Below, in pieces: positions 45,658 through 54,017 of a stretch of 64,000 nt of DNA. A model generated the notes under the pieces. It was given only the letters and a program-made list of their open reading frames with translations, made no database searches and had not been told where the DNA came from. The position numbers and the translations under genes are program-made. The DNA comes from a bacterium (GTDB lineage: Bacteria; Sysuimicrobiota; Sysuimicrobiia; Sysuimicrobiales; Segetimicrobiaceae). The DNA is taken from positions 62,001 to 126,000 of the forward strand of contig DATGHU010000044.1 in the NCBI GenBank assembly GCA_035307765.1. The letters are read 5' to 3'. Position 1 is the stretch's first letter. Each line of letters opens with the position of its first letter.

Positions 45658-46491
45658 TCATTCCCGCTCCGGGTTTCCGTGGCGCTGCGCCGCGGCCCAC
45701 TCCGCGATCTCCCCCACCGTGGCCCACCAGACCCCCGGCGTGCCCCGGATGTGGCGGATGAGTTGCTCCAATCCCCTGAGCCGCCCGGCCCGCCCCGAGA
45801 TCCAGGGATGCATGGTGAGCACGAAGCAGCCGTTTTCGTCGACCAGACCGTCGAACTCTTGTGCCCACAGGCGGATGACGCGATCGGGATCGGCGATGCC
45901 ATTGCTCGAGCCATAGACGTGCCGGTAGAAGGGCGCATCGTCGAGCAGCCACTGGACGGGAACCTCCACCAGCGGGCCGGCGGGGGTCTCCAGGTCGTAG
46001 GGAATGTCGTCCCCCATCAGAGAACTGTCATAGGTGAATCCGTGCTGCTTGAGGAGCATCGGCGTCCCGACGTTCAGCTCCCACGACGGCGACCGATACC
46101 CCGTCGGTCGGATGCTGAGCTGCGATTGCCAGATCTCGAGTTGGTCCTCCAGCACCCGTTTTTCTTGAGCGGCATCCAGGGTGTCCAGGGTCTCGTGCAC
46201 GTTGCCGTGAGCGCCGAGTTCGTGGCCCGCGTCGCGAATCGACCGGATCGCTTCCGGGTGGTGCACGATGGTGTATCCGGGGACATAGAAGGTCCCCCGC
46301 AGTCCGTACCGATCCAGGAGGCGCAGAATCCGGGGAATCCCCGTCCGGGGTCCGAATCGGCGCTCCTCCATGTCTGCGAGTTGGCGTTGCGCCTTCTCCG
46401 GGTTCCGGAACACGTGCGCCGCTTCGGCATCGGCGTCAAAGCACAGCGCGACGGCGCAGCGGTGTCCGTCGGGCCAGCGATAGCGCGTCGT
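45658..46491 (-). CDS. polysaccharide deacetylase (NodB/CE4 family); no standard start codon
   Basis: The conserved part spans about 277 residues: RYRWPDGHRCAVALCFDADAE holds motif 1 with the metal Asp, then GTFYVPGYTIVHHPEAIRSIRDAGHELGAHGNVHE (motif 2, HxxxH type), GYRSPSWELN (motif 3), and VLTMHPWISGR. Upstream in frame there is no ATG, GTG or TTG before uppP. AAAGGAGG (46497-46504) is followed by ACG codons at 46491 and 46488, and by an ATG at 46495 that is one base out of frame. I annotate from ACG 46491. A GTG at 46413 would lose motif 1. Confidence 0.75.
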   Translation of the reverse strand, partial: TTRYRWPDGHRCAVALCFDADAEAAHVFRNPEKAQRQLADMEERRFGPRTGIPRILRLLDRYGLRGTFYVPGYTIVHHPEAIRSIRDAGHELGAHGNVHETLDTLDAAQEKRVLEDQLEIWQSQLSIRPTGYRSPSWELNVGTPMLLKQHGFTYDSSLMGDDIPYDLETPAGPLVEVPVQWLLDDAPFYRHVYGSSNGIADPDRVIRLWAQEFDGLVDENGCFVLTMHPWISGRAGRLRGLEQLIRHIRGTPGVWWATVGEIAEWAAAQRHGNPERE

Positions 46492-46561
46492 CCATCCCTC
46501 CTTTATCGCCGGTCCCCCTCCGGACGGCGCGGGAGTTCGCCCGCGCCTCGTGGGACGCGCA

Positions 46562-47467
46562 TCAGCGGAACGCCCCCCGGGCGGCCCCCCACAACAGCAG
46601 GACCCCCAGCAGGATCCGGTACCAGACGAAAACCCAGGTCGTGTGCGCTTTCAGATAGCGCACCAGCGCCCACAGGGCGAAGTACGCGGAGGCGCTGCCG
46701 GACGCCAGGCCAAGTGCCAGCAGCGCCCACCCATGCGCGTGGAGCCCCGCCTTCCGGAGGGCCATCAATTCGACCAGGCCGGCCAGCACGATGGCGGGCA
46801 GCCCCAACAGGAATGAGAACCACGCGGCCGTGGCGCGCTCCATCCCCAGCGCCAGCCCGGTGGTCAAGGTGGAGCCCGACCGAGACACCCCGGGCACGAG
46901 GGCGAACGCCTGGGCGATCCCGACCGAGAGGCAGTCCCGGAGGGTCAGATCGGCCCACACCCGTTTGGCTTGACCGGTTTTGCGCTGCCCGTAACGCTCC
47001 GCGAGCGCCAAGAGGATGCCCATAATCACGCATGCCCATCCGATCACGACGAGGCCCCTCAGGGGGGAGGCGCACCCCTCAAGTGTCTTCTTCAGGGCGA
47101 GCCCGGCGATGGCGATCGGCAGCGTCCCGATCAGGATCCCCACCGTCATCTGGAGCGAATGATCCCGCCAGTCCCCGCGCTTCGCGGCGGTCGCCGCCCG
47201 GCCCGCAATGCGGAGGGCGTCGCCCCCGAGGAAGATCGCGACGGCGAGCAGGCTGGCCAGCTGCATCGCCGCGGAGAAGGCCGACCCGGGGTCCGGCCAC
47301 CCCAGCAGGCTGGGAATGACACGGAGGTGCGCCGTGCTGCTGATGGGGAGCAGTTCGGTGATCCCCTGCACGATGCCCAGCACGATGATTCGCACCGGCC
47401 CGAGCTGGGTGAAGCTCGTATTGACCTGGGCCGTTTCGCTGCAGGGGATGGGCGGGAGCGGCGTCAT
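46562..47467 (-). CDS. uppP: undecaprenyl-diphosphatase UppP (BacA)
   Basis: Recycles undecaprenyl diphosphate for cell-wall synthesis; also linked to bacitracin resistance. From ATG 47467 (AAGGAGAT upstream) it has 301 residues with eight or more helices. Catalytic regions are GITELLPISSTAHLRV and PGVSRSGSTLTTGL. Its ATG overlaps the preceding stop as ATGA. Confidence 0.93.
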   Translation of the reverse strand: MTPLPPIPCSETAQVNTSFTQLGPVRIIVLGIVQGITELLPISSTAHLRVIPSLLGWPDPGSAFSAAMQLASLLAVAIFLGGDALRIAGRAATAAKRGDWRDHSLQMTVGILIGTLPIAIAGLALKKTLEGCASPLRGLVVIGWACVIMGILLALAERYGQRKTGQAKRVWADLTLRDCLSVGIAQAFALVPGVSRSGSTLTTGLALGMERATAAWFSFLLGLPAIVLAGLVELMALRKAGLHAHGWALLALGLASGSASAYFALWALVRYLKAHTTWVFVWYRILLGVLLLWGAARGAFR

Positions 47468-49752
47468 TGGGGATCTCCTTGAAGCATCCGCCAAACCCGG
47501 TCGGGGCTCAGCGGCAGATTGAGCGCACCGCTGCGGCGCGGCCGCAGCGCGTCCTCGACCGCGTTCGCGAACGCCGGGGGCGCCCCGATCGTCCCCGACT
47601 CGCCAATCCCCTTGGCGCCCAAGGGGTTGAGCGGGGAGGGCGACTCGACGGATTCCGAAACGAACTCCGGCAGGTCGGCCGCGCTGGGCACAGCGTAGTC
47701 GAGGAGCGATGCTGTGAGGATCTGGCCGTCGTCACCGTAGACGACATGCTCGAACTGCGCCTGGGCCAGGCCCTGCGCGAGGCTGCCGTGGACCTGGCCT
47801 TCGACCAGCAGGGGGTTGACCACCCGCCCGCAGTCATCCACGGCGGCGTACCGGAGTACCTCGACCTGGCCGGTGTCCCGATCGACCTCGACGACGGCGA
47901 CGTGCGCGCCCGACGGGACCGTCGGGCGTGCGAGCGCAAACCGGGTCGCGCTCTCGATACCCCGCGCCTCCGCCCCGGGAGGGTGCAGGCTTCCCGTCCG
48001 GGCGACTTCGGCGAGGGTGATCGCCCGCGTGGGGGCACCCCGGACCGCGGCGGTTCCATCGGAGAGGACGACGTCGTGTGGGGCGGCTTCGAGGAGGGCC
48101 GCGGCGGCCGCGAGGATCTTCCCCCGTAGTTCGGCGGCCGCCACGGCCACGGCAGACCCCCCGATCGAGAGCGAGCGGCTGCCGTAGGTGCCGACCCCCG
48201 CGGGGATCGCGTCCGTGTCCCCGTGCACGACCGCCACACGCTCGGGGGAGACCCCGAGCGCATCCGCAGCAATCTGGCTGAACGCGGTTTCGAGCCCCTG
48301 CCCGTGCGGAGAGGAACCCGTGAGCACGGTGATGCCGCCGCTGGGATCCAGTTGGACCACGCCGCTCTCCCACAGTTCGCCGCCGCCGGCGACCTCGACC
48401 CACGTGCTGAGGCCGACCCCGATGGGGCGTCCCCCCAGGCGGCGCCGCCGCGCCTGCTCGGCTCGCCAGTGTTCGTACCCTGCGAGTGCAAGGGCTCGGT
48501 CGAGCAGGGCGGGGTAGTTCCCAGAGTCGTGGACAAGGCCGGCCGCACTCGTGTGGGGGAAGGCGGTGATGAAGTTCCGGCGGCGCAGCTCGGCCGGGTC
48601 GAGCCCCACCCGCTCCGCCACGAGATCCATGATCCGCTCGATGTAGTAGGCTGCTTCGGGACGCCCCGCTCCCCGGTAGGGACCGGTGGGAGCCTTCGTC
48701 GTCGCGACCCCGCGCACGCGGTAGCGGACGTGCGCGATTCGATAGGCGCCGAGCCCGACCAGTGGTGTCTGGGCCGGGATCGAGGCGGTGACCGATAAGC
48801 AGTAGGCGCCCAGGTCGGCGAGGACATCGGCGTCCACCGCCATCACCGTGCCGTCCCCGGCGGCCGCGGCGCGGATGCGCGCGCGCTGCCCGCGTCCCTG
48901 GGTCATCGTCCGGAGGTTCTCCAGGCGATCCTCCGCCCACTTCACCGGGCGGGTGTGGCAGCGGGCCAGGAGGGCCGCCAGAACCTCTTCCGGATAGACG
49001 CTGCCCTTCGCGCCGAAGCCGCCTCCGACCTCGGGCGCGACCACGCGGACGCGGTCCCGGGGGAGGTTGAGGATCGCCGCGATGGTGGCGCGGGCGCCGT
49101 GCGGTATTTGGGTGGAGAGCCAGATCTCGACGCGATCGGCGCCCGGATCGTAAGCGGCCACGACGCCCCGGCATTCCATGGGGACCGCGGCCAACCGGGG
49201 CTGCTCCAGCGTCGCCTCGACCACGACCGCCGCACCGCGGAACGCTTCGTCCGGATCGCCGCCGGACACCGTGGAGGTGAAGACCAGGTTCGACGCGCGG
49301 CCGTGGTGCAACACGGGAGCTTCCGGAGCGAGGGCGTCTGCCGGATCCATGACCGCGGGAAGCACCTCGTAGGCGACGCGCACGTGTTCCGCGGCGTCTT
49401 CGGCGGTGTACCGGTCCTCGGCCAGGACGGCCGCCACCGGCTCGCCGACGTAGCGCACCGTCCCATCGGCCAGCAGCGGGTGCGCGACGCTTTCCAGTCC
49501 CAGAAACGCGCGCACGGCTGGGATTCGCGGGACGGGGGCGGGCAGGTCGGCCGCGGTGATGATCGCGACAACGCCCGGCCCCCCGCGCGCCCCGCGGACG
49601 TCTACCTCCACGAGACGGGCGTGGGCGTGGGGCGATCGGACGAACGCGAGGTGGAGCATTCCCTCCAGGCGGATGTCGTCCACGAACCGGCCGGCGCCTT
49701 TGAGCAAGGAACGGTCCTCGCGCCGGCGCAGGGGGGAACCCACGTACGGCAT
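47464..49752 (-). CDS. molybdenum hydroxylase large subunit (CoxL/xanthine dehydrogenase family, form II-like)
   Basis: A 762-residue Mo-cytosine-dinucleotide-binding subunit from ATG 49752. It has RREDRSLLKGAGRFVDDI, YVGEPVAAVLAEDRYTAEDAAE, VAPEVGGGFGAKG, and the catalytic Glu in LGAKGIGESGTIG. The active-site loop reads GPYRGAGRPEA (358-364 for PYRGAGR), like form II proteins; the CO-oxidising form I loop AYRCSFR with its Cys is absent. The FAD and [2Fe-2S] subunit genes are not adjacent. It is therefore an oxidoreductase of unknown substrate, not a proven CO dehydrogenase. Confidence 0.9.
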   Translation of the reverse strand: MPYVGSPLRRREDRSLLKGAGRFVDDIRLEGMLHLAFVRSPHAHARLVEVDVRGARGGPGVVAIITAADLPAPVPRIPAVRAFLGLESVAHPLLADGTVRYVGEPVAAVLAEDRYTAEDAAEHVRVAYEVLPAVMDPADALAPEAPVLHHGRASNLVFTSTVSGGDPDEAFRGAAVVVEATLEQPRLAAVPMECRGVVAAYDPGADRVEIWLSTQIPHGARATIAAILNLPRDRVRVVAPEVGGGFGAKGSVYPEEVLAALLARCHTRPVKWAEDRLENLRTMTQGRGQRARIRAAAAGDGTVMAVDADVLADLGAYCLSVTASIPAQTPLVGLGAYRIAHVRYRVRGVATTKAPTGPYRGAGRPEAAYYIERIMDLVAERVGLDPAELRRRNFITAFPHTSAAGLVHDSGNYPALLDRALALAGYEHWRAEQARRRRLGGRPIGVGLSTWVEVAGGGELWESGVVQLDPSGGITVLTGSSPHGQGLETAFSQIAADALGVSPERVAVVHGDTDAIPAGVGTYGSRSLSIGGSAVAVAAAELRGKILAAAAALLEAAPHDVVLSDGTAAVRGAPTRAITLAEVARTGSLHPPGAEARGIESATRFALARPTVPSGAHVAVVEVDRDTGQVEVLRYAAVDDCGRVVNPLLVEGQVHGSLAQGLAQAQFEHVVYGDDGQILTASLLDYAVPSAADLPEFVSESVESPSPLNPLGAKGIGESGTIGAPPAFANAVEDALRPRRSGALNLPLSPDRVWRMLQGDPQ

Positions 49753-49858
49753 CCGGCAAGCCTCCCAGCGGGGGTGGCGGCGACTCCCTGCTGCGGAAGG
49801 TTCGCCTCCGGGTCCGTCGAAGCCTCCGCAGAGCTCTCTTGGGGAGAAGGAGGGGCCA

Positions 49859-50014
49859 ATGCGGCGACGGCGGACGGCACAGGCCCTCGGGGCCGACCCC
49901 GAGACGCACAATGTCGTTCAGGCGGTCTACCTCCGCCAGGTGCGGGAGGTCGGCCAGGCGATCCATAACGTCGTCTTCGACACCCTCGGCGTCTTCAAGG
50001 ATCCCGCGACCTAG
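49859..50014 (+). CDS. small protein of unknown function
   Basis: A 51-residue reading frame with a strong ribosome site (GAAGGAGGGGCCA before ATG) and a TAG stop. The sequence begins basic (MRRRRTAQALGADPETHN) and continues VVQAVYLRQVREVGQAIHNVVFD, a plausible amphipathic helix. I do not recognise it. The good ribosome site and non-random helix argue for a real gene. It diverges from the molybdenum hydroxylase gene. Confidence 0.45.
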   Translation: MRRRRTAQALGADPETHNVVQAVYLRQVREVGQAIHNVVFDTLGVFKDPAT

Positions 50015-50071
50015 GTCGCCGCGGTGGCCGAAGCGGCGCCCGGCGGCGCGACGTTCTAGCCGCGGCATCCG

Positions 50072-50701
50072 CTATCGATCCGGCGGGGCCGCGTGCAGGT
50101 CCGCAATCTGCGCCGCCGCGGCCTCGCTCGCGCGCGCCAAGTCCGCGCGCTCCGCTCCCGGGACGGCGATGGGGGTACCGATGCGCACCGCGATGGGCCG
50201 GAGGCGCGGGAGTGTCCGGCCGAGGGGGAGCGCGTCCGCCGTTCCCACGAGCGCGACCGGGACGAGCGGCACCTGAGTGCGGGCGGCGAGCAGCGCCGCA
50301 CCCTGGTGAAACGGGCGAAGCCGACCGTCGGGGCTGATGCCCCCTTCGGGGAAGACGATCAACAGCGCTCCACTCCTCAATGCCAGCAGGGAGCGCTTGA
50401 GCGCCGTTGCGTCAACCGCGCCGCGGCGCAGCGGGATGGCCAGCGGACCGTACGCCCGCATCACCACCCCCACCCCCGGCATTCGCCACAGCTCTTCCAT
50501 GGCGAGGAACGCCGGCTTGCGGGGAAGCGAGAGGGGCAGAATGATGGGGTCGAGCCAGCTCTCGTGGTTGGCGACGAGCACCGCCCCTCCGCGTGGAAGC
50601 CGCTCCACGCCGGTGACCTTGAGGCGGAACAGGGCGGCCGCCAGCGCCCGGACCGCGGCGCGAAGCCCGCGATACACGATCCCGTCGATTGGGCTCCTCA
50701 C
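50072..50701 (-). CDS. plsC: 1-acyl-sn-glycerol-3-phosphate acyltransferase (PlsC family)
   Basis: Transfers a second acyl chain to lysophosphatidate. The protein has 209 residues. The catalytic NHxxxxD motif is NHESWLD (45-51); the second motif is RRGAVDATAL and the third FPEGGISPDG. A short hydrophobic stretch near the N-terminus may hold it at the membrane. Confidence 0.9.
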   Translation of the reverse strand: MRSPIDGIVYRGLRAAVRALAAALFRLKVTGVERLPRGGAVLVANHESWLDPIILPLSLPRKPAFLAMEELWRMPGVGVVMRAYGPLAIPLRRGAVDATALKRSLLALRSGALLIVFPEGGISPDGRLRPFHQGAALLAARTQVPLVPVALVGTADALPLGRTLPRLRPIAVRIGTPIAVPGAERADLARASEAAAAQIADLHAAPPDR

Positions 50702-50717
50702 CGGGCCGGCCCCGGTC

Positions 50718-50969
50718 CTACGATGTCACCACCGGGTCCCCTGGCTGGATCAGCCCGCCGGTGAGGATCTGGGCCCGGAGTCCCCCCCGATGAACGAGCC
50801 CGGCCCGTGCCCCTTCACCCGAGAGGTGGTCGAGATGCCCGCGCGGCTGGCACAGACGGATCCCCCGCAGGCTGATGGGACCGATGGTGAACTCGCGGCC
50901 GACGAGATGGGCGAGCGCGACGCCGGCGTGCGGCCTGATGTGGACGGAAACGACGGCGCCTGTGGACAC
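50718..50969 (-). CDS. shortened MOSC-domain protein
   Basis: 83 residues from GTG 50969 (GGGAG upstream). GAVVSVHIRPHAGVAL matches the first strand of MOSC proteins. It runs directly into LAHLVGREFTIGPISLRGIRLCQPRGHLDHLSG and LVHRGGLRAQILTGGLIQPGD, which match the C-terminal half. The middle of the usual domain, including the GLEGDR-type segment, is missing. The usual Cys of RLCEPC-like motifs is partly kept (RLCQPR). It may be an internally deleted remnant or a stable mini-domain. Full-length relatives bind sulfur or molybdenum cofactor. Confidence 0.65.
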   Translation of the reverse strand: MSTGAVVSVHIRPHAGVALAHLVGREFTIGPISLRGIRLCQPRGHLDHLSGEGARAGLVHRGGLRAQILTGGLIQPGDPVVTS

Positions 50970-51153
50970 GAATCGGGCTCCCTTCGCCGGGGGGCATGAG
51001 GCGGCCGGTCGGATGCGCCCCGTAGCTTATTTTTGCAATGGCGATCCAGATCCTCCGAGACCGGCGGCGCGGTGAGAGTCGGGGAACGCGCATGTCTGTG
51101 GTTGCGGATCCCGCCCGGGACCGGCGCGCCGGCGAGGCACGGAAGGAGGCCCG

Positions 51154-51939
51154 ATGACGATCACGGGCGCACGGCAGCACGAACGTAGGGTGCCCGCGCA
51201 GCGGACCGTTCGACGCGGTGCGCGGACGAACGAGGGTTTCCGCCGTCCTCCCGCCGTCTTGCGCCGTAAGGCCGCCCGTCTCGATCGGATCCTCGAGGCC
51301 CACTACGGACGGCCAAAGCCCCGGGCGCGGCGGGATGCGGTCTCCACGCTCGTCCACACGATCCTTTCCCAAAATACCAGCGACGTCAACAGCCGACGGG
51401 CGTTCGAGCGGCTGCGTGCGAAGTTCCCCTCGTGGGAGGCGGTGTGCGACGCGCCGGTGGAAACCGTCATCGAGGCCATCCGTGTCGCGGGATTGAGCAC
51501 CCTCAAAGGGCCGCGCATCCAAGGTGTCCTGCGGCGCATGCTCGCAGAGCGCGGCAGGCTTTCGCTGGATTTTCTCCGGCGGTGGCCCATCGATCGCGCC
51601 AAGGCCTGGCTGCAGGGTTTCGATGGCGTGGGCCCCAAAACCGCCGCGATCGTGCTGATCTTCGGGCTGGGGAGGCCGGCCTTCGCGGTCGACACCCACG
51701 TCTACCGCGTCGGACGGCGCGTCGGGCTCATCCCTGCAGGTCTCTCCGTGGCGGCCGCGCACGACTGGCTCGAGGGGGTTATCCGGCGCGAGCGGTACGG
51801 GCCGTTTCACCTCTTGCTCGTTCGCCACGGCCGGGAGATCTGCGGGGCCCGCCGGCCCCGCTGCGGGGTGTGCCCGGCCCGCCGAGCGTGCGATTTCTAT
51901 GCGCGGTGGGCTGATCCGCGCTCTGACTCGGTACCCTGA
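51154..51939 (+). CDS. nth: endonuclease III-family DNA glycosylase
   Basis: A 261-residue HhH-GPD glycosylase. The helix-hairpin-helix GFDGVGPKTAAIVL carries the lyase Lys (K162), and the catalytic Asp is in AVDTHVYRV (D180). A [4Fe-4S] loop C-x6-C-x2-C-x5-C (C230, C237, C240, C246) closes the protein. It removes oxidised pyrimidines. A 40-residue basic N-terminal extension is unusual. GGAAGGAGG lies just before ATG. Confidence 0.9.
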   Translation: MTITGARQHERRVPAQRTVRRGARTNEGFRRPPAVLRRKAARLDRILEAHYGRPKPRARRDAVSTLVHTILSQNTSDVNSRRAFERLRAKFPSWEAVCDAPVETVIEAIRVAGLSTLKGPRIQGVLRRMLAERGRLSLDFLRRWPIDRAKAWLQGFDGVGPKTAAIVLIFGLGRPAFAVDTHVYRVGRRVGLIPAGLSVAAAHDWLEGVIRRERYGPFHLLLVRHGREICGARRPRCGVCPARRACDFYARWADPRSDSVP

Positions 51940-51996
51940 ACACGTCCGGGGCGCTTCCACGGGGGCCCACGCGCCGTTTCGGCGAAGGCATATCGA

Positions 51997-52030
51997 TTGA
52001 CAAAGTCAACTAACTAGTTAACAATGTCAA
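51997..52030. promoter_or_regulatory. tandem operator sites before the MarR-GNAT gene
   Basis: Two 13-mers, TTGACAAAGTCAA (51997-52009) and TTAACAATGTCAA (52018-52030), fit TTRACAAWGTCAA. The first is a perfect inverted repeat. Their starts are exactly 21 bp apart, two helical turns, so both would present the same face to a MarR dimer. A TATAGT follows at 52032-52037. Confidence 0.65.
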
Positions 52031-52061
52031 GTATAGTAGTGCGGGTCCGAGGGGGACGGCG

Positions 52062-52991
52062 ATGGCCGAGGCGGACTTCGACCGGCGCGTGGAAGCCGTG
52101 CGGCGCTTCAACCGGTTCTACACCGGGCAGATCGGCGTGTTGAACGACGGATATCTGGAGAGCCCGTTTTCCCTGACCGAGGTGCGCGTGCTGTATGAGC
52201 TTGCTCACCGCGACGAGGCCACGGCGAGCGAGTTGGCCAGGGAGCTGGGCCTGGATGCCGGATATCTGAGCCGCATCCTGCGGAGCTTCCAAAAGCGCGG
52301 CCTGATCGACAAGGAACTCTCAGAGGTTGATGGCCGGCAGAGCCTCCTCGGGCTGACCAAGCGCGGGCGCGACGTTTTCACCCCCCTCCACGCCCGGGCT
52401 CACGCCCAGATCGGCGCGATGTTGAGTCGCCTGCATCAGGGCGACCAACGTCGTCTGGTCGAGGCGATGCGCGCGATTGAGGAGGTTCTCGGAGGCCGCC
52501 CCGCGTCGAAGGCTGCGTACCTCCTCCGCCCCCACCAGCCCGGCGACATGGGCTGGGTCATCCACCGGCACGGCGTGCTGTACGCTCAGGAATACAAATG
52601 GGATGAGCAGTTCGAGGCGTTGGTCGCGGGCATCGCGTCAAAGTTCATCCAGCACTATGATCCCAAGCGCGAGCGCTGCTGGATTGCCGAGAAAGACGGG
52701 GAAATCGTCGGCTCGGTGTTCCTGGTCAAACACTCGAAGACGGTCGGACAGCTTCGCCTGCTCCTGGTCGAGCCGAAGGCACGCGGGCTGGGCATCGGCG
52801 TCCGCTTGGTTGACGAATGCCTGCGATTCGCCCGACGGGTGGGGTACCGAAAGGTCATGCTGTGGACCAACAGCGTGTTGAAGGCCGCCCGTCACATTTA
52901 TGAAAAGGCCGGGTTCCGTCTGGTCCACGAGGAGCCGCACCACAGTTTCGGCCATGATCTGATCGGCGAGACGTGGGAGGTGGAGTTGTGA
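52062..52991 (+). CDS. MarR regulator fused to GNAT N-acetyltransferase
   Basis: A 309-residue bifunctional protein. Residues 1-145 are a MarR winged helix (FSLTEVRVLYELAHRDEATASELARELGLDAGYLSRILRSFQKRGLI, then the wing DGRQSLLGLTKRG). Residues 155-309 are a GNAT domain with VEPKARGLGIGVRLVDECLRFARRVGY for acetyl-CoA binding and ARHIYEKAGFRLV near the end. Such fusions are known in several phyla. It probably regulates itself through the tandem sites upstream and acetylates an amine or antibiotic-like compound. It is likely coupled to the exporter that follows 3 nt later. Confidence 0.9.
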   Translation: MAEADFDRRVEAVRRFNRFYTGQIGVLNDGYLESPFSLTEVRVLYELAHRDEATASELARELGLDAGYLSRILRSFQKRGLIDKELSEVDGRQSLLGLTKRGRDVFTPLHARAHAQIGAMLSRLHQGDQRRLVEAMRAIEEVLGGRPASKAAYLLRPHQPGDMGWVIHRHGVLYAQEYKWDEQFEALVAGIASKFIQHYDPKRERCWIAEKDGEIVGSVFLVKHSKTVGQLRLLLVEPKARGLGIGVRLVDECLRFARRVGYRKVMLWTNSVLKAARHIYEKAGFRLVHEEPHHSFGHDLIGETWEVEL

Positions 52992-52994
52992 CCG

Positions 52995-53984
52995 GTGTGC
53001 AGACCGCCTGCGCACCCCGCGCGGTCGATGCCTGTCCCCCCCGGCCACATCGCTGACGGCGCTGCTCCCGCGCCGCGCCCCTCGCTGACGCGGGTGCCGG
53101 CGGCGGCGGCGGCCGCCACCGGCATCCTGGTCGGTTCCGGGATCGTCGCCACGCGGTTCGTCATCGGCCAATCGAGCCCGGCCTCCCTGGCCCTGTTGCG
53201 GTATCTCATCGGGTTCTGCTGCCTGCTGCCCGTCGTGCTCGTGTCCCCCCGCGCACGCTTCGAACGACGCGATCTGCTGCCGATCGCGCTGCTCGGGATC
53301 ACGCAGTTCGGGATCTTAGTCACGCTGTTGAATTACGCGTTGCAGTTCATCTCCTCCGCTCGCGCCGCTCTGATCTTCGCCACGATGCCGTTGCTGACGA
53401 TGGTGCTGGCGGCCGCGTGGGGGCACGAGCGGGTGACCTGGACGAAGTCCCTGGGAGTTCTCTTGACCCTCGCCGGGGTCGGGTTCGCGCTGGGGGAGCG
53501 GGCCGTTGCTGGGGCGGGGGGCGCCGCCGAGTGGATTGGTGACGCTGCTGTGTTCGCGAGTGCCGCGAGCGGGGCGGTCTGCAGCGTCTTGTACCGTCCC
53601 TACCTGCGAAAATATCCGACACTGTCGGTGAGTGCGTTTGCCATGCTCGCTTCGGTTGTCTTTCTCGCCTTCCTCGCCGGGGGGGAGGGGTTTTTCAGTT
53701 CACCGCCGCGCTTGACCACGGGCGGGTGGCTGGCGGTCGGCTTCATCGGGGTCAGCAGCGGCATCGGGTACTACCTCTGGCTGTGGGCGCTGAATCACGC
53801 GACACCGACCAGGGTCACCGTGTTTCTGGCGCTCAGTCCCATTACCGCGACGGGAATGGGGGCTCTGTTCCTCGCAGAAAAGATCACCGCGCTGTTCGTG
53901 GTGGGGCTGGTCAGTGTGGCCTTGGGGCTGTGGCTGGCGCACCGGCAGGACGGCGCGGCGGATGGACCGGTGGCTTCGCCGTGA
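52995..53984 (+). CDS. EamA/DMT family exporter
   Basis: A 329-residue membrane protein with ten predicted helices and two EamA repeats (AAATGILVGSGIVATRFVIGQSSPASLALLRYLIGF and WIGDAAVFASAASGAVCSVLYRPYLRKYPTLSVSAFAMLAS). GTG 52995 follows the MarR-GNAT stop; ATG 53028 is possible. Exporters of this group move amino acids, nucleosides or drugs. The pairing with a MarR-GNAT gene suggests a detoxification unit. Confidence 0.87.
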   Translation: MCRPPAHPARSMPVPPGHIADGAAPAPRPSLTRVPAAAAAATGILVGSGIVATRFVIGQSSPASLALLRYLIGFCCLLPVVLVSPRARFERRDLLPIALLGITQFGILVTLLNYALQFISSARAALIFATMPLLTMVLAAAWGHERVTWTKSLGVLLTLAGVGFALGERAVAGAGGAAEWIGDAAVFASAASGAVCSVLYRPYLRKYPTLSVSAFAMLASVVFLAFLAGGEGFFSSPPRLTTGGWLAVGFIGVSSGIGYYLWLWALNHATPTRVTVFLALSPITATGMGALFLAEKITALFVVGLVSVALGLWLAHRQDGAADGPVASP

Positions 53985-54017
53985 GGCCGGCCGATCGCGC
54001 GCGGACACGCCGCCGCA

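Noticed and set aside
47464-49752. aerobic CO dehydrogenase (form I CoxL)
   Set aside because: The required AYRCSFR-type loop with its Cys is replaced by PYRGAGR, and the other subunit genes are absent.
53985-54017. terminator between the EamA gene and dnaB
   Set aside because: Only a GGCCGGCC repeat without a T-tract; not convincing in either direction.
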